Part shown: positions 9,165 through 17,742 of the stretch, one piece after another
Layout of the letters: each line of letters starts with the position of its first letter
Position numbering within the stretch: the first letter of the stretch is position 1
DNA from: Thalassospira marina
Lineage (GTDB): Bacteria; Pseudomonadota; Alphaproteobacteria; Rhodospirillales; Thalassospiraceae
NCBI RefSeq assembly: GCF_002844375.1
Contig: NZ_CP024200.1
Location: 419,501-483,500, forward strand
Direction of reading: 5' to 3'
Length of the DNA stretch: 64,000 nucleotides
The notes under the pieces: generated by a model
What the model was told of the DNA's origin: nothing
The model's database searches: none
What the model saw: the letters and a program-made list of their open reading frames with translations, nothing else
Translations under genes and position numbers: made by a program

Positions 9165-9977
9165 ATGACAATTGAAAAAAATGCGCTGCCTGAACAATCC
9201 AACCCGGCTACCGGGGCGGGGGATGATGCGGCAAAACAGGTTTTTGATGCAGGCGCGCCGGAACTTTCGGTTGTGGTGCCAGTCAAAAATGAAGTTGAAA
9301 ATATTGAACCGCTGGTGACGGAAATTGTCGCAGCCCTGCGCGGCAAGGTGCCGTTTGAAATTATCTATGTTGATGATGGCAGCACCGATGAAACCACGAC
9401 CATCGTGCGTGATTTACGCCAGCGCATCGAAGAATTGCACCTGATTTGCCATGAAAAAAGCTGTGGTCAGTCGATTGCGGTTCTGACCGGGGTGAAAAAT
9501 GCGCGCGGCAAGCTGATTGTAACGCTTGATGGCGACGGGCAGAATGACCCGGCCGATATTCCGCAGATGCTTGAACGTTATCGTGCCGAAGGGGCGGATG
9601 CACAGGTTCTGATCGCGGGCTGGCGGGCAAACCGCCATGACACGGCGATGAAACGCATTCAGTCGCGCATTGCCAACAAAGTACGCGGTGGCCTTTTGAA
9701 GGACCAGACGCCCGATACCGGCTGTGGCATCAAGCTGTTTCGCCGGGAAGATTTCCTGGCATTTCCGCGTTTTAACCATATGCACCGGTTTTTGCCGGCC
9801 CTGATGCTGCGTGATGGCGGCAGGGTCTTTTCAGTGGCGGTCAATCACCGGCCACGGTTGCGGGGACAATCGAATTACAGCATGATGAACCGTCTTTGGG
9901 TCGGCATTGTTGATATTATGGGTGTGATGTGGCTGCAGGCCCGTGCCAAAACACCCGTTGTGAAATCAAAAGAATAG
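9165..9977 (+). CDS. Family 2 glycosyltransferase (DPM1/ArnC-like)
   Basis: A 270-residue GT-A glycosyltransferase. The nucleotide-binding segment LSVVVPVKNEVENIEPLV, the DDGS motif (YVDDGSTDET) and DGDGQNDP (the metal-binding DXD region) are typical of polyprenyl-phosphate sugar transferases. There are no C-terminal membrane helices, unlike ArnC, so it resembles short cytosolic dolichyl-phosphate-mannose-synthase-like enzymes. The next two genes encode a LAB_N membrane protein and an ArnT-like transferase. The likely pathway is loading a sugar onto undecaprenyl phosphate, followed by transfer to lipid A or another envelope acceptor. The sugar is unknown. Confidence 0.88.
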   Translation: MTIEKNALPEQSNPATGAGDDAAKQVFDAGAPELSVVVPVKNEVENIEPLVTEIVAALRGKVPFEIIYVDDGSTDETTTIVRDLRQRIEELHLICHEKSCGQSIAVLTGVKNARGKLIVTLDGDGQNDPADIPQMLERYRAEGADAQVLIAGWRANRHDTAMKRIQSRIANKVRGGLLKDQTPDTGCGIKLFRREDFLAFPRFNHMHRFLPALMLRDGGRVFSVAVNHRPRLRGQSNYSMMNRLWVGIVDIMGVMWLQARAKTPVVKSKE

Positions 9978-9986
9978 GGGGCGGCA

Positions 9987-10313
9987 ATGCAGGAATGGCT
10001 TGCAAGGTTGTTCTCCAATATCGATGCCTGGTTCGTGCTGGGTATTGTCGGACAGGTGATGTTTTCCGGCCGGTTTCTGGTTCAGTGGCTGGTCAGTGAA
10101 AAACACGCCAAAAGCATTGTTCCCGTGGCATTCTGGTATCTCAGCATTGCTGGCGGGATTTGCCTGATGGTTTATGGCCTGCAACGGGCCGAACCGATCA
10201 TTATTCTTGGGCAGTCCTTTGGCCTGATCGTTTATGCACGGAACCTTTATTTCATTCACCGTGAAAAACGCGACGCCAAGGCAGAAACCATCCCGTCGAT
10301 CGTAGCCGAATAA
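9987..10313 (+). CDS. LAB_N (lipid A biosynthesis N-terminal) domain membrane protein
   Basis: A 108-residue small integral membrane protein with about three hydrophobic helices. The motifs GQVMFSGRFLVQWLVSEK and FWYLSIAGGICLMVYGLQR are characteristic of the LAB_N family, found fused to or beside GT2 enzymes in lipid A modification loci. It starts 9 bases after the GT2 stop and lies before an ArnT-like gene, so the three form one operon. It probably helps the lipid-linked sugar cross the membrane or anchors the transferase; that role is inferred from context only. Confidence 0.88.
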   Translation: MQEWLARLFSNIDAWFVLGIVGQVMFSGRFLVQWLVSEKHAKSIVPVAFWYLSIAGGICLMVYGLQRAEPIIILGQSFGLIVYARNLYFIHREKRDAKAETIPSIVAE

Positions 10314-10340
10314 AACGGCCATCAATTAAACGGAAATTAT

Positions 10341-12056
10341 ATGAGCATTCACAACCGCACCGGCGCAAAGACGGCTTCGTTTGGCGTGATCCTTGTTCTA
10401 TGGGTTTTGGTTGCGGTTGTGGGCGTTACTGCCCGGCCGTTATTGCCCGTGGATGAAACCCGTTACCTGTCGGTGGCGTGGGAAATGTGGGTGCATCACA
10501 ACTGGCTGGTGCCGCACCTGAATGGTGAACCCTATGCGCACAAACCGCCTCTGCTGTTCTGGCTGATCAATGCCAGCTGGGCTATTTTTGGCGTCAATGA
10601 TTTTACCGCCCGCCTGATTGCTCCGCTTTTTGCCGGTTTGAACATGGTGATGGTTGCTTTGCTGGCAAAGCGTATCTGGCCTGGTAAAACCGCCATTGCG
10701 CAGCTTGCCCCGATGTTCCTGATTGGGGGCACCTATTATGCCGGTTATGGCACGCTGACCTATTTTGACATGCTGCAATGCTTCTTTGCGTTGCTGGGCT
10801 GGTATGGCGTTTTTGTTGCCAATGACGGCGACCGTCGCAAAGGCTGGATTATTACCGGTATTGCCGTTGGCCTGGGTGTGCTGGCCAAGGGGCCGGTGAT
10901 TTTGCTTTATGTGCTGCCTGCTGCCGTGTTTGCACCACTTTGGCGTCGCGACGGTTTTGGTTTGGGTATTGGCCGTAAATCGGGTGCATCACCTGCTGCT
11001 GGTTCAAACGCTGCCGCTGCCAAGCCTGTAAATGGTGCCGTTGCACCTGATGGGCTTGGCCGCTGGTATGCGGGTATGGGCCTTGCGGTGTTGTTGGGCG
11101 CGGCCATTGCGCTGTGCTGGGCTGTTCCAGCGGCAATTTTTGGCGGCGCGGAATATCGCAATGCGATTTTCTGGGGCCAGACGGCGGGCCGCATGGTGGA
11201 TAGCTTTGCCCATGTCGAACCATTTTATTACTATCTGGTGGCGCTGCCAGCCATGCTGTTGCCCTGGCTGTTCTGGGGTGGTTTGTGGCGGTCGCTGTTC
11301 GGGTTTGGCTGGCGCCGGGACATGGATGCCGGTTTGCGTTTCTGCATGCTGGTGGCGGTATTTTTGCTGGTTGCGTTCAGCCTGATTTCGGGCAAGCGCG
11401 TGCATTATATTTTGCCGGTTCTGCCATTGCTGGCATTGGTTTTTGCCCGCATCCTGGCCGATCTGCCGACCCGCCGGATTGATCAGATCCCGGTTGCGGT
11501 ATTTATTGTTATTCTGGGTGTTGCCGGTTTGGTCGCGCCGTTCCTGCCGACCTTCTTTGCCAAAATTCCGGCCTGGGTTGGTTTGTTGGAAGGCTGGTGG
11601 GGTGCGTTCCTGTTGCTGGCCGGTTTGGCCCTGCTGGTGATTGAAACCGGGCGTGTGGCCGCTGTTGGTGTGATTGCCGGGGTGAACTTGCTGCTGGTTG
11701 CCATGGTGTTCATGATTGCCGCCCCGCGCCTGCAAACGGATTACGATATGCGGCCGATGGCGCAGTATCTGAAGACCCAGCAGCAGGCTGGCCGCAATGT
11801 GGCCTATTGGGGCAAATACCATGCGCAGTTCCAGTTCCTGGGCCGGTTGGAACAGCCGATCCCGATGCTGGTGGATATGGATGAAGTCGCACAATGGGTT
11901 TCGGCCCACCCTAATGGCGAAATCATTGCACGCCGCAATAACCCGATTACGGGTGCGGATCAGCCTTTGGCCCGGTTTGATTATAAAGACGACCATCTGG
12001 TGATTTGGGATGCGCAGGCGGTGAAAGCAGACCCCGAAGGGGTGCTGGCACGCTAA
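10341..12056 (+). CDS. ArnT-like GT39 family glycosyltransferase
   Basis: A 571-residue polytopic transferase of the PMT/ArnT type. The first periplasmic loop holds the DETRYLSVAWEMW motif (acidic catalytic Asp/Glu), followed by NGEPYAHKPPLLFWLI, a hallmark of ArnT-like enzymes. About eleven to thirteen hydrophobic helices follow, and a soluble C-terminal domain starts around residue 470. Such enzymes transfer a sugar from undecaprenyl phosphate to lipid A or other acceptors on the periplasmic face. A linker rich in Ala/Gly/Ser (about 213-236) interrupts the helices. It is the last gene of its operon and a strong hairpin follows. Confidence 0.88.
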   Translation: MSIHNRTGAKTASFGVILVLWVLVAVVGVTARPLLPVDETRYLSVAWEMWVHHNWLVPHLNGEPYAHKPPLLFWLINASWAIFGVNDFTARLIAPLFAGLNMVMVALLAKRIWPGKTAIAQLAPMFLIGGTYYAGYGTLTYFDMLQCFFALLGWYGVFVANDGDRRKGWIITGIAVGLGVLAKGPVILLYVLPAAVFAPLWRRDGFGLGIGRKSGASPAAGSNAAAAKPVNGAVAPDGLGRWYAGMGLAVLLGAAIALCWAVPAAIFGGAEYRNAIFWGQTAGRMVDSFAHVEPFYYYLVALPAMLLPWLFWGGLWRSLFGFGWRRDMDAGLRFCMLVAVFLLVAFSLISGKRVHYILPVLPLLALVFARILADLPTRRIDQIPVAVFIVILGVAGLVAPFLPTFFAKIPAWVGLLEGWWGAFLLLAGLALLVIETGRVAAVGVIAGVNLLLVAMVFMIAAPRLQTDYDMRPMAQYLKTQQQAGRNVAYWGKYHAQFQFLGRLEQPIPMLVDMDEVAQWVSAHPNGEIIARRNNPITGADQPLARFDYKDDHLVIWDAQAVKADPEGVLAR

Positions 12057-12103
12057 ATGCCTGCGTCCTTTGATAGCCATCCCGGAATTGTGGATCAGAA
12101 ATG

Positions 12104-12137
12104 ACAAACCCCCGTCAGCACGCTGGCGGGGGTTTGT
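12104..12137 (+). terminator. Strong hairpin terminator, convergent junction
   Basis: ACAAACCCCCGTCAGC pairs with GCTGGCGGGGGTTTGT over 16 base pairs with one wobble. The flanking A and T tracts make it usable in both directions. It lies between the ArnT-like gene and the convergent carbohydrate kinase gene. Confidence 0.8.
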
Positions 12138-12160
12138 GTTTGATGGGGCATGTGCTGCGG

Positions 12161-12192
12161 GCCACCCCGTCATGGTTTGATGACGGGGTGGC
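12161..12192 (-). terminator. Second hairpin at the convergent junction
   Basis: GCCACCCCGTCAT (12161-12173) pairs perfectly with ATGACGGGGTGGC (12180-12192) around a six-base loop. It lies 16 bases beyond the kinase stop codon. No good T tract follows, so it may protect the 3' end or act together with the neighbouring hairpin. Confidence 0.55.
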
Positions 12193-12207
12193 TGGCGCAA
12201 TGCCGGA

Positions 12208-13797
12208 TCAGGCTTCGCTCATCGCGTCGAGTTCCTGGCGATGGGCGTGCAGCTTGTGGAAAATCGCATAACGGCGGTCATGGTCCGTTTTTGCGCTTTC
12301 ATCCGGGGATTTGACGGTTTCCGGTGCGGCCATGGTGCGCGATGCGGCTTCAAGCCCGCCTTCGGCATCAAGTGCCGCTGCTGCCAGCATGGCGGAACCC
12401 AGCAGGACGGGTTCGGGGCATTCCGACATGACAACGTCACAGCCGGTGACATCGGCATAAAGTTTGACCAGAACCGGGCTTGCCGTGTGGCCGCCGCTAA
12501 GATGGATGTGGCGGATGTCGTAACCCGTTGCATTAAGCGCATCAATGATATGTCGGGTGCCATAGGCAATGGCGCAGGCGGTGGCCCAGTAAAGATCAAG
12601 GAAGCTGTCTTCGCTTTGATCCAGGGTCAGGCCACTGATGACACCAAGGGCTTCGGGGTCGGCAAGCGGGGAACGGTTGCCGTGGAAGTCGGGCAGCATG
12701 TGCAGGCGCGGTGCCAGATCAGCCTTTTCCATCATGCGGGGAAGCAGTTTTTCCCCGGCCAGACGGTGGGCATCGCGGCCCATATCGCGGGCAAAGGGAT
12801 GCATGGCGCAGATATGGTCCAGAAGGGCACCGGTGGCGGACTGGCCACCTTCGTTAAGCCACAGGCCCGGTGCAACAGCGCCAAAATACGGACCCCACAC
12901 ACCCTTGATGAAACGCGGTTCGGGCGATAGCGCCATATGACAGGTGGATGTCCCGGCGATCATGGCAAAACGCTGGTCAAGATTGCCCCCCAGATGGGCA
13001 CCAAGGGTGCCAAGCGCACCTGCATGGGCATCGATCAGACCGGCACCAACCATGCAGCTGGTGTTAAGGCCAAGGTCACGTGCGGCTTCGGCCGAAAGGT
13101 TGCCAACCGGGGTGCCAACGGCAACAGCCGGTCCATCAATGCCGACTTTTTCAATAAAATCGTCCAGGCCAACGGTTGAAAGAAAATCCTGGTTCCAGGG
13201 GGTTTCATCGTGGGCAAGGTGCGTCCATTTGCATGTAACGGTGCAGCAGGAACGGGCATTGTCGCCGGTTGCCTGATAGGCAAGGAAATCGGCTAGGTCA
13301 TAGGCCGCCGTCATTTTATTCCAGACTTCGGGGCTATGACGTTTCAGCCACATCAGTTTGGGAATTTCCATTTCCGGCGACATGGTGCCACCAATATATT
13401 CCAGCACCTTGGAGCCGGTCGCAGTGCATTCTTCGGCCTCACGGGTGGCACGGTGATCCATCCATACAATAACGTCCCAGTTGGACGGGCCGCCGGGCGA
13501 AACGGGCAGCGGCGTGTTATCGGCACCCCGAATGACAAGTGAACAGGTGGCATCAAAACCAATGGCGGCAACATCATTGCCATCAACATTGGCTTTCACC
13601 AGTGCGTCCTTGACCGATTTGCAAACCGACTGCCAGATATTTACGGAATCCTGTTCGACAAAATCCGGGCGCGGGCGATTCATTGCGATCGGGTAAGATG
13701 CGCTGCCCAGAAGTTTGCCGGTGCTGTCAAATACGCCGGCGCGTGCGCTGCCGGTTCCAACATCAACACCGATAATTGCCTTGTCTTTCAGGGTCAT
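12208..13797 (-). CDS. FGGY-family pentulose kinase (ribulokinase-like)
   Basis: A 529-residue sugar kinase of the FGGY family that phosphorylates a ketopentose or pentitol with ATP. Hallmarks are the N-terminal phosphate-binding loop IIGVDVGTGSARAGVFD, the substrate region GFDATCSLV and VIVWMDHRA, and the C-terminal HLSGGHTASPVLVKLYADV ATP-binding segment. The length and the MDHRA motif fit the D-ribulokinase-like pentulose kinase branch better than glycerol kinase or xylulokinase. It stands alone, divergent from a HAD phosphatase with about 215 bases between them. The substrate within the pentulose group is not certain. Confidence 0.88.
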   Translation of the reverse strand: MTLKDKAIIGVDVGTGSARAGVFDSTGKLLGSASYPIAMNRPRPDFVEQDSVNIWQSVCKSVKDALVKANVDGNDVAAIGFDATCSLVIRGADNTPLPVSPGGPSNWDVIVWMDHRATREAEECTATGSKVLEYIGGTMSPEMEIPKLMWLKRHSPEVWNKMTAAYDLADFLAYQATGDNARSCCTVTCKWTHLAHDETPWNQDFLSTVGLDDFIEKVGIDGPAVAVGTPVGNLSAEAARDLGLNTSCMVGAGLIDAHAGALGTLGAHLGGNLDQRFAMIAGTSTCHMALSPEPRFIKGVWGPYFGAVAPGLWLNEGGQSATGALLDHICAMHPFARDMGRDAHRLAGEKLLPRMMEKADLAPRLHMLPDFHGNRSPLADPEALGVISGLTLDQSEDSFLDLYWATACAIAYGTRHIIDALNATGYDIRHIHLSGGHTASPVLVKLYADVTGCDVVMSECPEPVLLGSAMLAAAALDAEGGLEAASRTMAAPETVKSPDESAKTDHDRRYAIFHKLHAHRQELDAMSEA

Positions 13798-14012
13798 GGC
13801 GATATGTCCTCCCGCCTCTTGACGTTGTTTTTCCGGGCCATTGTTATTGTCGATCCGGAGCGCCCAGAAGAAGGCCAGTCTGCCTTCTTGCGCTGTTATG
13901 GCGCAAATTGAACAAAAGACCAGCTATTGGTCAAATGTTCATTTTTGTTGACGCGAATATTCTCGATTGGATAGGGTTTAAAAATTACAAAAAAATAACG
14001 TCCGAGAAACAA

Positions 14013-14732
14013 ATGCAAACCGATTCCGTGTCCCATGCGTCGCGCATTTCGCTGCCCGCCGCGATCAAGGCGGTCCTGTTTGATTGCGATGGTGTCCTTG
14101 TTAACAGTGAACCGATTTCGCTTTCAACACTGGTTGACGTCCTGGCCCATTTTGGTGCGCCGTTATCGGGCGAAGACGTAGCCCGCCTTTTTACAGGCAG
14201 ATCAAGTGCCGCGCCAATAGAACATATCCTTAATGAAACCGGGCGGGATGTAAGTGCGGAATTCAAGCCGTATTTCTATGAACGCCTGTTTGTAAGATAC
14301 GAAACCGAACTTCACAAGATTGCCGATATTGATGATGTGCTGGTTGCCCTTAAGGCGCGTGACATTCCGTTTTGCATTTCTTCAAGCAGTTCGGTGCAGC
14401 GTCTTGAGACCACCATGCGCCTGACCGGCCTTGGTCACTGGTTTGAAGGGCACATTTATAGTGCCGATTTCGTGAAAAACGGCAAACCGGCACCGGACCT
14501 GTTTTTGCATGCCGCAGGCGATATGGGGTTTGAACCGGCAAATTGCCTGGTAATGGAAGATTCCGTTGCTGGTGTGCAGGCGGCCATTGCCGCGGGCATG
14601 ACCTGTTGGGGCTTTGTCGGTGGTGGCCATTATGATGGCGGTCGTGAACTTGCCCGCCAGCGCCTGTTCGATGCGGGTGCGCACCAGGTGTTTGAAACGA
14701 TGGCCGATATCGCCAACGCCATTTGCGCCTGA
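14013..14732 (+). CDS. HAD-superfamily sugar-phosphate phosphatase (beta-PGM-like)
   Basis: A 239-residue HAD-IA hydrolase. The ATG at 14013 was chosen because it places motif I, VLFDCDGVLVNSEP, near residue 22; upstream in-frame starts would add low-complexity sequence. The cap region follows, then motif II SSSSS, a Lys in KNGKPAPD (motif III), and motif IV VMEDSVAGVQAA. This pattern is typical of sugar- or polyol-phosphate phosphatases and beta-phosphoglucomutases. It lies opposite the pentulose kinase gene, so it may dephosphorylate related sugar phosphates; this is inference. A clear terminator follows. Confidence 0.85.
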   Translation: MQTDSVSHASRISLPAAIKAVLFDCDGVLVNSEPISLSTLVDVLAHFGAPLSGEDVARLFTGRSSAAPIEHILNETGRDVSAEFKPYFYERLFVRYETELHKIADIDDVLVALKARDIPFCISSSSSVQRLETTMRLTGLGHWFEGHIYSADFVKNGKPAPDLFLHAAGDMGFEPANCLVMEDSVAGVQAAIAAGMTCWGFVGGGHYDGGRELARQRLFDAGAHQVFETMADIANAICA

Positions 14733-14764
14733 CGGGCGACCGACCATACGGAATTTAAAGTTTG

Positions 14765-14799
14765 AAGGCGCGCGGGAGAGATCCTTGCGCGCCTTTTTT
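14765..14799 (+). terminator. Rho-independent terminator after the HAD gene
   Basis: AAGGCGCGC (14765-14773) pairs with GCGCGCCTT (14787-14795) around a 13-base loop and runs into TTTTTTG. It is a classic GC stem with a T tract, 33 bases after the stop. Confidence 0.85.
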
Positions 14800-14819
14800 G
14801 TTTCGGCCGGGCGAGGGTT

Positions 14820-15644
14820 TTATTCGCCCATAAACTGCGCAATACGCTGGCCCCAATTGTTCACCTCGCCGATGGATTTTGCGATATGCAATTCGGCATT
14901 GGGCATCAGGCTGGCCAGCGTTTGTGCCGTGGCGATCGGGTGGCTGGGATCGCTTTCCCATGCCAGGATCAGGGTTGGCTGGGTGATTGATGTCAAATCG
15001 TTTCGCGGGGGAAGGTCCGACATACCGGCACCGCGCAGGATGGCGGGCAGCATCTCCAGCGTGATTTCCACCGGAAAAGCAGGCAGGTCGGTGAAAATGG
15101 GCGGTGGCGCCATATTGGCGACCAGCGCATCAAGCGCGGGCTGACCAAGTTTTTCGATTGTGGCGGCCGCGTTTTCATAAACCGATGCCTGAGCCTGCCG
15201 TGTTTCCCATGCCGTCGGTGCGGCCGTCAAAACCAGTTTTGAAAAGGCGTCAGGCGCCTTCAGAACGGCATGAAGCAAGGTTGCCGTCCCCATTGAACAG
15301 CCCATACCGATAACGGGTTTATCAGGTGATGCGGCGCGGGCGAGGGCCAGTAAATCATCGGCCAGATAAGGCCAGCTAAACCGTTCAGGAACGGGATTGG
15401 CGGTTGATCGGCCATGCCCCCTGGCGTCATAGCGCACAAGCCTGCCTGCGGCAGAAATAGGGGCGAAATCATAAATTCCGTTTTGTTCCAGCGAATAGCT
15501 GTCTGACATCAGGCCATGCGCCCAGATCAGGGTTGGGCCGGTTTCATTCCCCTCGTGGGTCCAGATTAATCGGGCGTCGGGCAGGTCAAGCGGATGTTGG
15601 GCGAGGGCAGGTTGAGCAAGGGCAGGTTGGGTAGGGACGGGCAT
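14820..15644 (-). CDS. Alpha/beta-hydrolase fold protein
   Basis: A 274-residue alpha/beta hydrolase. The start at 15644 (MPVPTQPAL) was chosen because an AGGA ribosome site precedes it; an upstream ATG at 15728 would add 28 poorly structured residues. The oxyanion segment WAHGLMSDSYS, the RYDARGHGRS strand-turn, the nucleophile elbow GMGCSMGTA and a late ILAWESDPSHP acid-loop are visible. Sequence near the N terminus carries the repeat PALAQPALAQ. It resembles lactone or ester hydrolases such as 3-oxoadipate enol-lactonase, but no adjacent pathway supports a specific substrate. Confidence 0.8.
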   Translation of the reverse strand: MPVPTQPALAQPALAQHPLDLPDARLIWTHEGNETGPTLIWAHGLMSDSYSLEQNGIYDFAPISAAGRLVRYDARGHGRSTANPVPERFSWPYLADDLLALARAASPDKPVIGMGCSMGTATLLHAVLKAPDAFSKLVLTAAPTAWETRQAQASVYENAAATIEKLGQPALDALVANMAPPPIFTDLPAFPVEITLEMLPAILRGAGMSDLPPRNDLTSITQPTLILAWESDPSHPIATAQTLASLMPNAELHIAKSIGEVNNWGQRIAQFMGE

Positions 15645-15874
15645 GGGGATGTTCCTGCGATGGGCAATAGGGTGGTGGCATTGGCGCGGATGTGTCGCCA
15701 TCATTTCCGTCCAGTGTAATATTGGCAATGGCGAAAATGCAGATAACCGCCAATCCTGTCAGCAGGTTGGGGCGTTTACCTGGGCGAACCCGCCCGAAAA
15801 AATTTCACCTGCCGATGCGCGGTGCATGGCAGGTGAAATTGCGGGCTTGAAGGTGACGGCAGGTGGCGGGCCGA

Positions 15875-16606
15875 TCAGCGATTTCGCAGCAGGCTTTGAT
15901 AGCGTGCCTGGCTTTGGCTCAGATGTTCGCGCATGGCTTCACGCGCCCCTTCGGCATCGCGCAGGGAAATGGCATCATAAATCCGGTGATGTTCGGCCAG
16001 AATTTTATCCATATAGGCTTTCTGGTCTTCGGCCTCGGCCGGTTTGCGGCGCAGTTGCGCGCGCGGAATGGTCTTATCGCCCAGATATTCCAGAAACTCG
16101 CCATAGCGGCGGTTATTTGTGGCATCGGCAATGGCACGGTGAAATTCGTAATCGGCCTTTTCGGCCGGGCTGCCTGACTGGACCTGGACTTCCATTTCAC
16201 GCAGGGCTTCGTAAATTTTTGCCTGCTGCGCAACCGAGCTTCGAGCGCAGGCAAGGCCAGCGGCCTCGATCTCGACGGCCATGCGCAGTTCCAGAATTTC
16301 CAGCACATCGGAGATCTGGGCAAAATCGACGTCAAAGATTGATCCGGCATTTTTGCGCGGTGCCGGGGCCAGAACAAACACGCCCGCACCCTGGCGCGGT
16401 TCCAGCAGGCCGTCAGCCTTCAGGGCGGCGATGGCTTCGCGCACTACGGTCCGGCTGACGCCAAACTGTTCGGTCAGGGCCGGTTCGGTTGGCAGTTTGG
16501 AACCCGGTGTCAGATTGCCACTTTCAATTTCCCGTCGCAGGCTGGAAATCACCTTTTCGGTGAGGGATACTTTACGCTGGGTTTTTTGCGGGGCGGTATT
16601 GTTCAT
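15875..16606 (-). CDS. FadR-subfamily GntR transcriptional regulator
   Basis: A 243-residue regulator. The N-terminal winged helix has the GntR signature LPTEPALTEQFGVSRTVVREAIAALKADGLLEPRQGAGVFV (about 38-80). The FCD effector domain (about 100-235) contains the metal/ligand residues typical of the family, including DYEFHRAI and a HHRIYDAI segment near the C terminus. It is divergent from an aldose 1-epimerase gene with about 105 bases between starts, and a palindrome in that gap is a candidate operator. It probably responds to a sugar acid and represses its neighbours; the effector is unknown. Confidence 0.9.
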   Translation of the reverse strand: MNNTAPQKTQRKVSLTEKVISSLRREIESGNLTPGSKLPTEPALTEQFGVSRTVVREAIAALKADGLLEPRQGAGVFVLAPAPRKNAGSIFDVDFAQISDVLEILELRMAVEIEAAGLACARSSVAQQAKIYEALREMEVQVQSGSPAEKADYEFHRAIADATNNRRYGEFLEYLGDKTIPRAQLRRKPAEAEDQKAYMDKILAEHHRIYDAISLRDAEGAREAMREHLSQSQARYQSLLRNR

Positions 16607-16672
16607 GGAATCTCTTTATCTGACGTTTGCATGCCATATAGTGGACAGGCGGCCTTTGCCCTAACGCGATAC

Positions 16673-16709
16673 ATCGTTTATGGCTAAAGTCATAGTATGA
16701 TTTAACGAT
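16673..16709. promoter_or_regulatory. Candidate operator for the GntR regulator
   Basis: Between the divergent regulator and epimerase genes, ATCGTT (16673-16678) and AACGAT (16704-16709) form an outer inverted pair. They enclose AAAGTCATAGTATGATTT (16686-16703), a near-perfect palindrome centred on TCATAGTATGA. The position and symmetry suit a dimeric regulator, but no binding evidence exists. Confidence 0.45.
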
Positions 16710-16711
16710 AT

Positions 16712-17647
16712 ATGGGAATGATTACCATGCAAAAAACACCAATACGGGAATTGTTTTGGCAAAGTGGTGATTTTCGCGTGGGGTTCCTGACCTTTGGGGG
16801 TGGCATCACCCGGCTGGAATGGACAAGGCCCGATACGGGAAGTGCCGTTGATCTGCTAAGACCGTCTGACCAATCGGCGATGGAATCGGGTAATCCATCA
16901 TATCTTGGCTGTTTTCCCATGGTGCCCTTTGCCAACCGCATGGCATATGCGCGGTTTGAGTTTGATGGAAAAACCATTGCCGTGCCCGCCAACCGCCCGC
17001 CGGGACCGCACGCCATTCACGGGTTTTCATCGCGCGAAGACTGGGCAATTACCAAAAGCGATGACGAAGCCCTGCGCCTTGAAACCCGTCATGCGGATCG
17101 CCACAAAACCGGGTTTGATTACATCGCCTGGCAGGAATTTCGGGTGCGTGATGGGTTTTTGGAATGGGAACTGGGTGTCAAACATTTGGGGCAGGGGGCC
17201 ATGCCTTATGGCATCGGGCTGCATCCGTGGTTTCGCGCGACCGAAGATGTGATGATCGAATTTGCCGCCAATGGCTGCTTTAACACCGACGAAGATATGT
17301 TGCCGGTTGCTGCAACGGTGGTTGATCTGGGCCGTGATTTTTCGAGCGTGGATGCCGCCCGCCGTTATCGCGGGCTGGATTGCCATTATAGTGGCTGGGA
17401 TGGGGCGGCGCGCATTTTATGGCCCGATGAGGGTGTGGGCCTTGCCATTGGTGCATCGACCACATTGCGTAATTTGCAGCTTTATATTCCCAAGGATGGC
17501 AGTGCGGTGTGCCTGGAGCCGGTTTCCCATGTGCCGAACGTGCATAACCGTGTTGATTTCAAGGAATTTGGCGATGTTCTGGTGTTGGCAAGCGGGCAGA
17601 ACCTGCTGGGCACCATGACACTGGCCCCGGGCCTGATCGAAGATTGA
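16712..17647 (+). CDS. Aldose 1-epimerase (mutarotase) family protein
   Basis: A 311-residue galactose-mutarotase-fold enzyme that interconverts sugar anomers. The substrate-binding Arg appears in PFANRMAYARFEF, the catalytic base region in GPHAIHGFSSREDW, and the second His in GIGLHPWFRA; the acid Glu is expected in the C-terminal CLEPVSHVPN segment. These match the YphB/aldose-epimerase branch. It is divergent from a GntR regulator and close to a sugar-acid dehydratase, which suggests it supplies the correct anomer to a sugar dehydrogenase. A hairpin terminator separates it from the convergent dehydratase. Confidence 0.88.
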   Translation: MGMITMQKTPIRELFWQSGDFRVGFLTFGGGITRLEWTRPDTGSAVDLLRPSDQSAMESGNPSYLGCFPMVPFANRMAYARFEFDGKTIAVPANRPPGPHAIHGFSSREDWAITKSDDEALRLETRHADRHKTGFDYIAWQEFRVRDGFLEWELGVKHLGQGAMPYGIGLHPWFRATEDVMIEFAANGCFNTDEDMLPVAATVVDLGRDFSSVDAARRYRGLDCHYSGWDGAARILWPDEGVGLAIGASTTLRNLQLYIPKDGSAVCLEPVSHVPNVHNRVDFKEFGDVLVLASGQNLLGTMTLAPGLIED

Positions 17648-17682
17648 CGGGTGTGCCTGCAAATGGCGGGTGACGAAAAAGA

Positions 17683-17711
17683 ACAGGCCCGGCGGTGATT
17701 GCCGGGCCTGT
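17683..17711. terminator. Bidirectional terminator between epimerase and dehydratase
   Basis: ACAGGCCCGGC (17683-17693) pairs perfectly with GCCGGGCCTGT (17701-17711) around a seven-base loop. An A-rich stretch precedes it, giving a T tract on the minus strand. It lies between convergent genes. Confidence 0.75.
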
Positions 17712-17742
17712 ATTGTCTGACCGCGATGAAGCGAGTTTAACG

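Noticed and set aside
15600..15640. Short tandem repeat in the hydrolase 5' end as a possible phase-variable tract
   Set aside because: It has only two to three imperfect copies, stays in frame and encodes PALAQ repeats; too few copies for phase variation.
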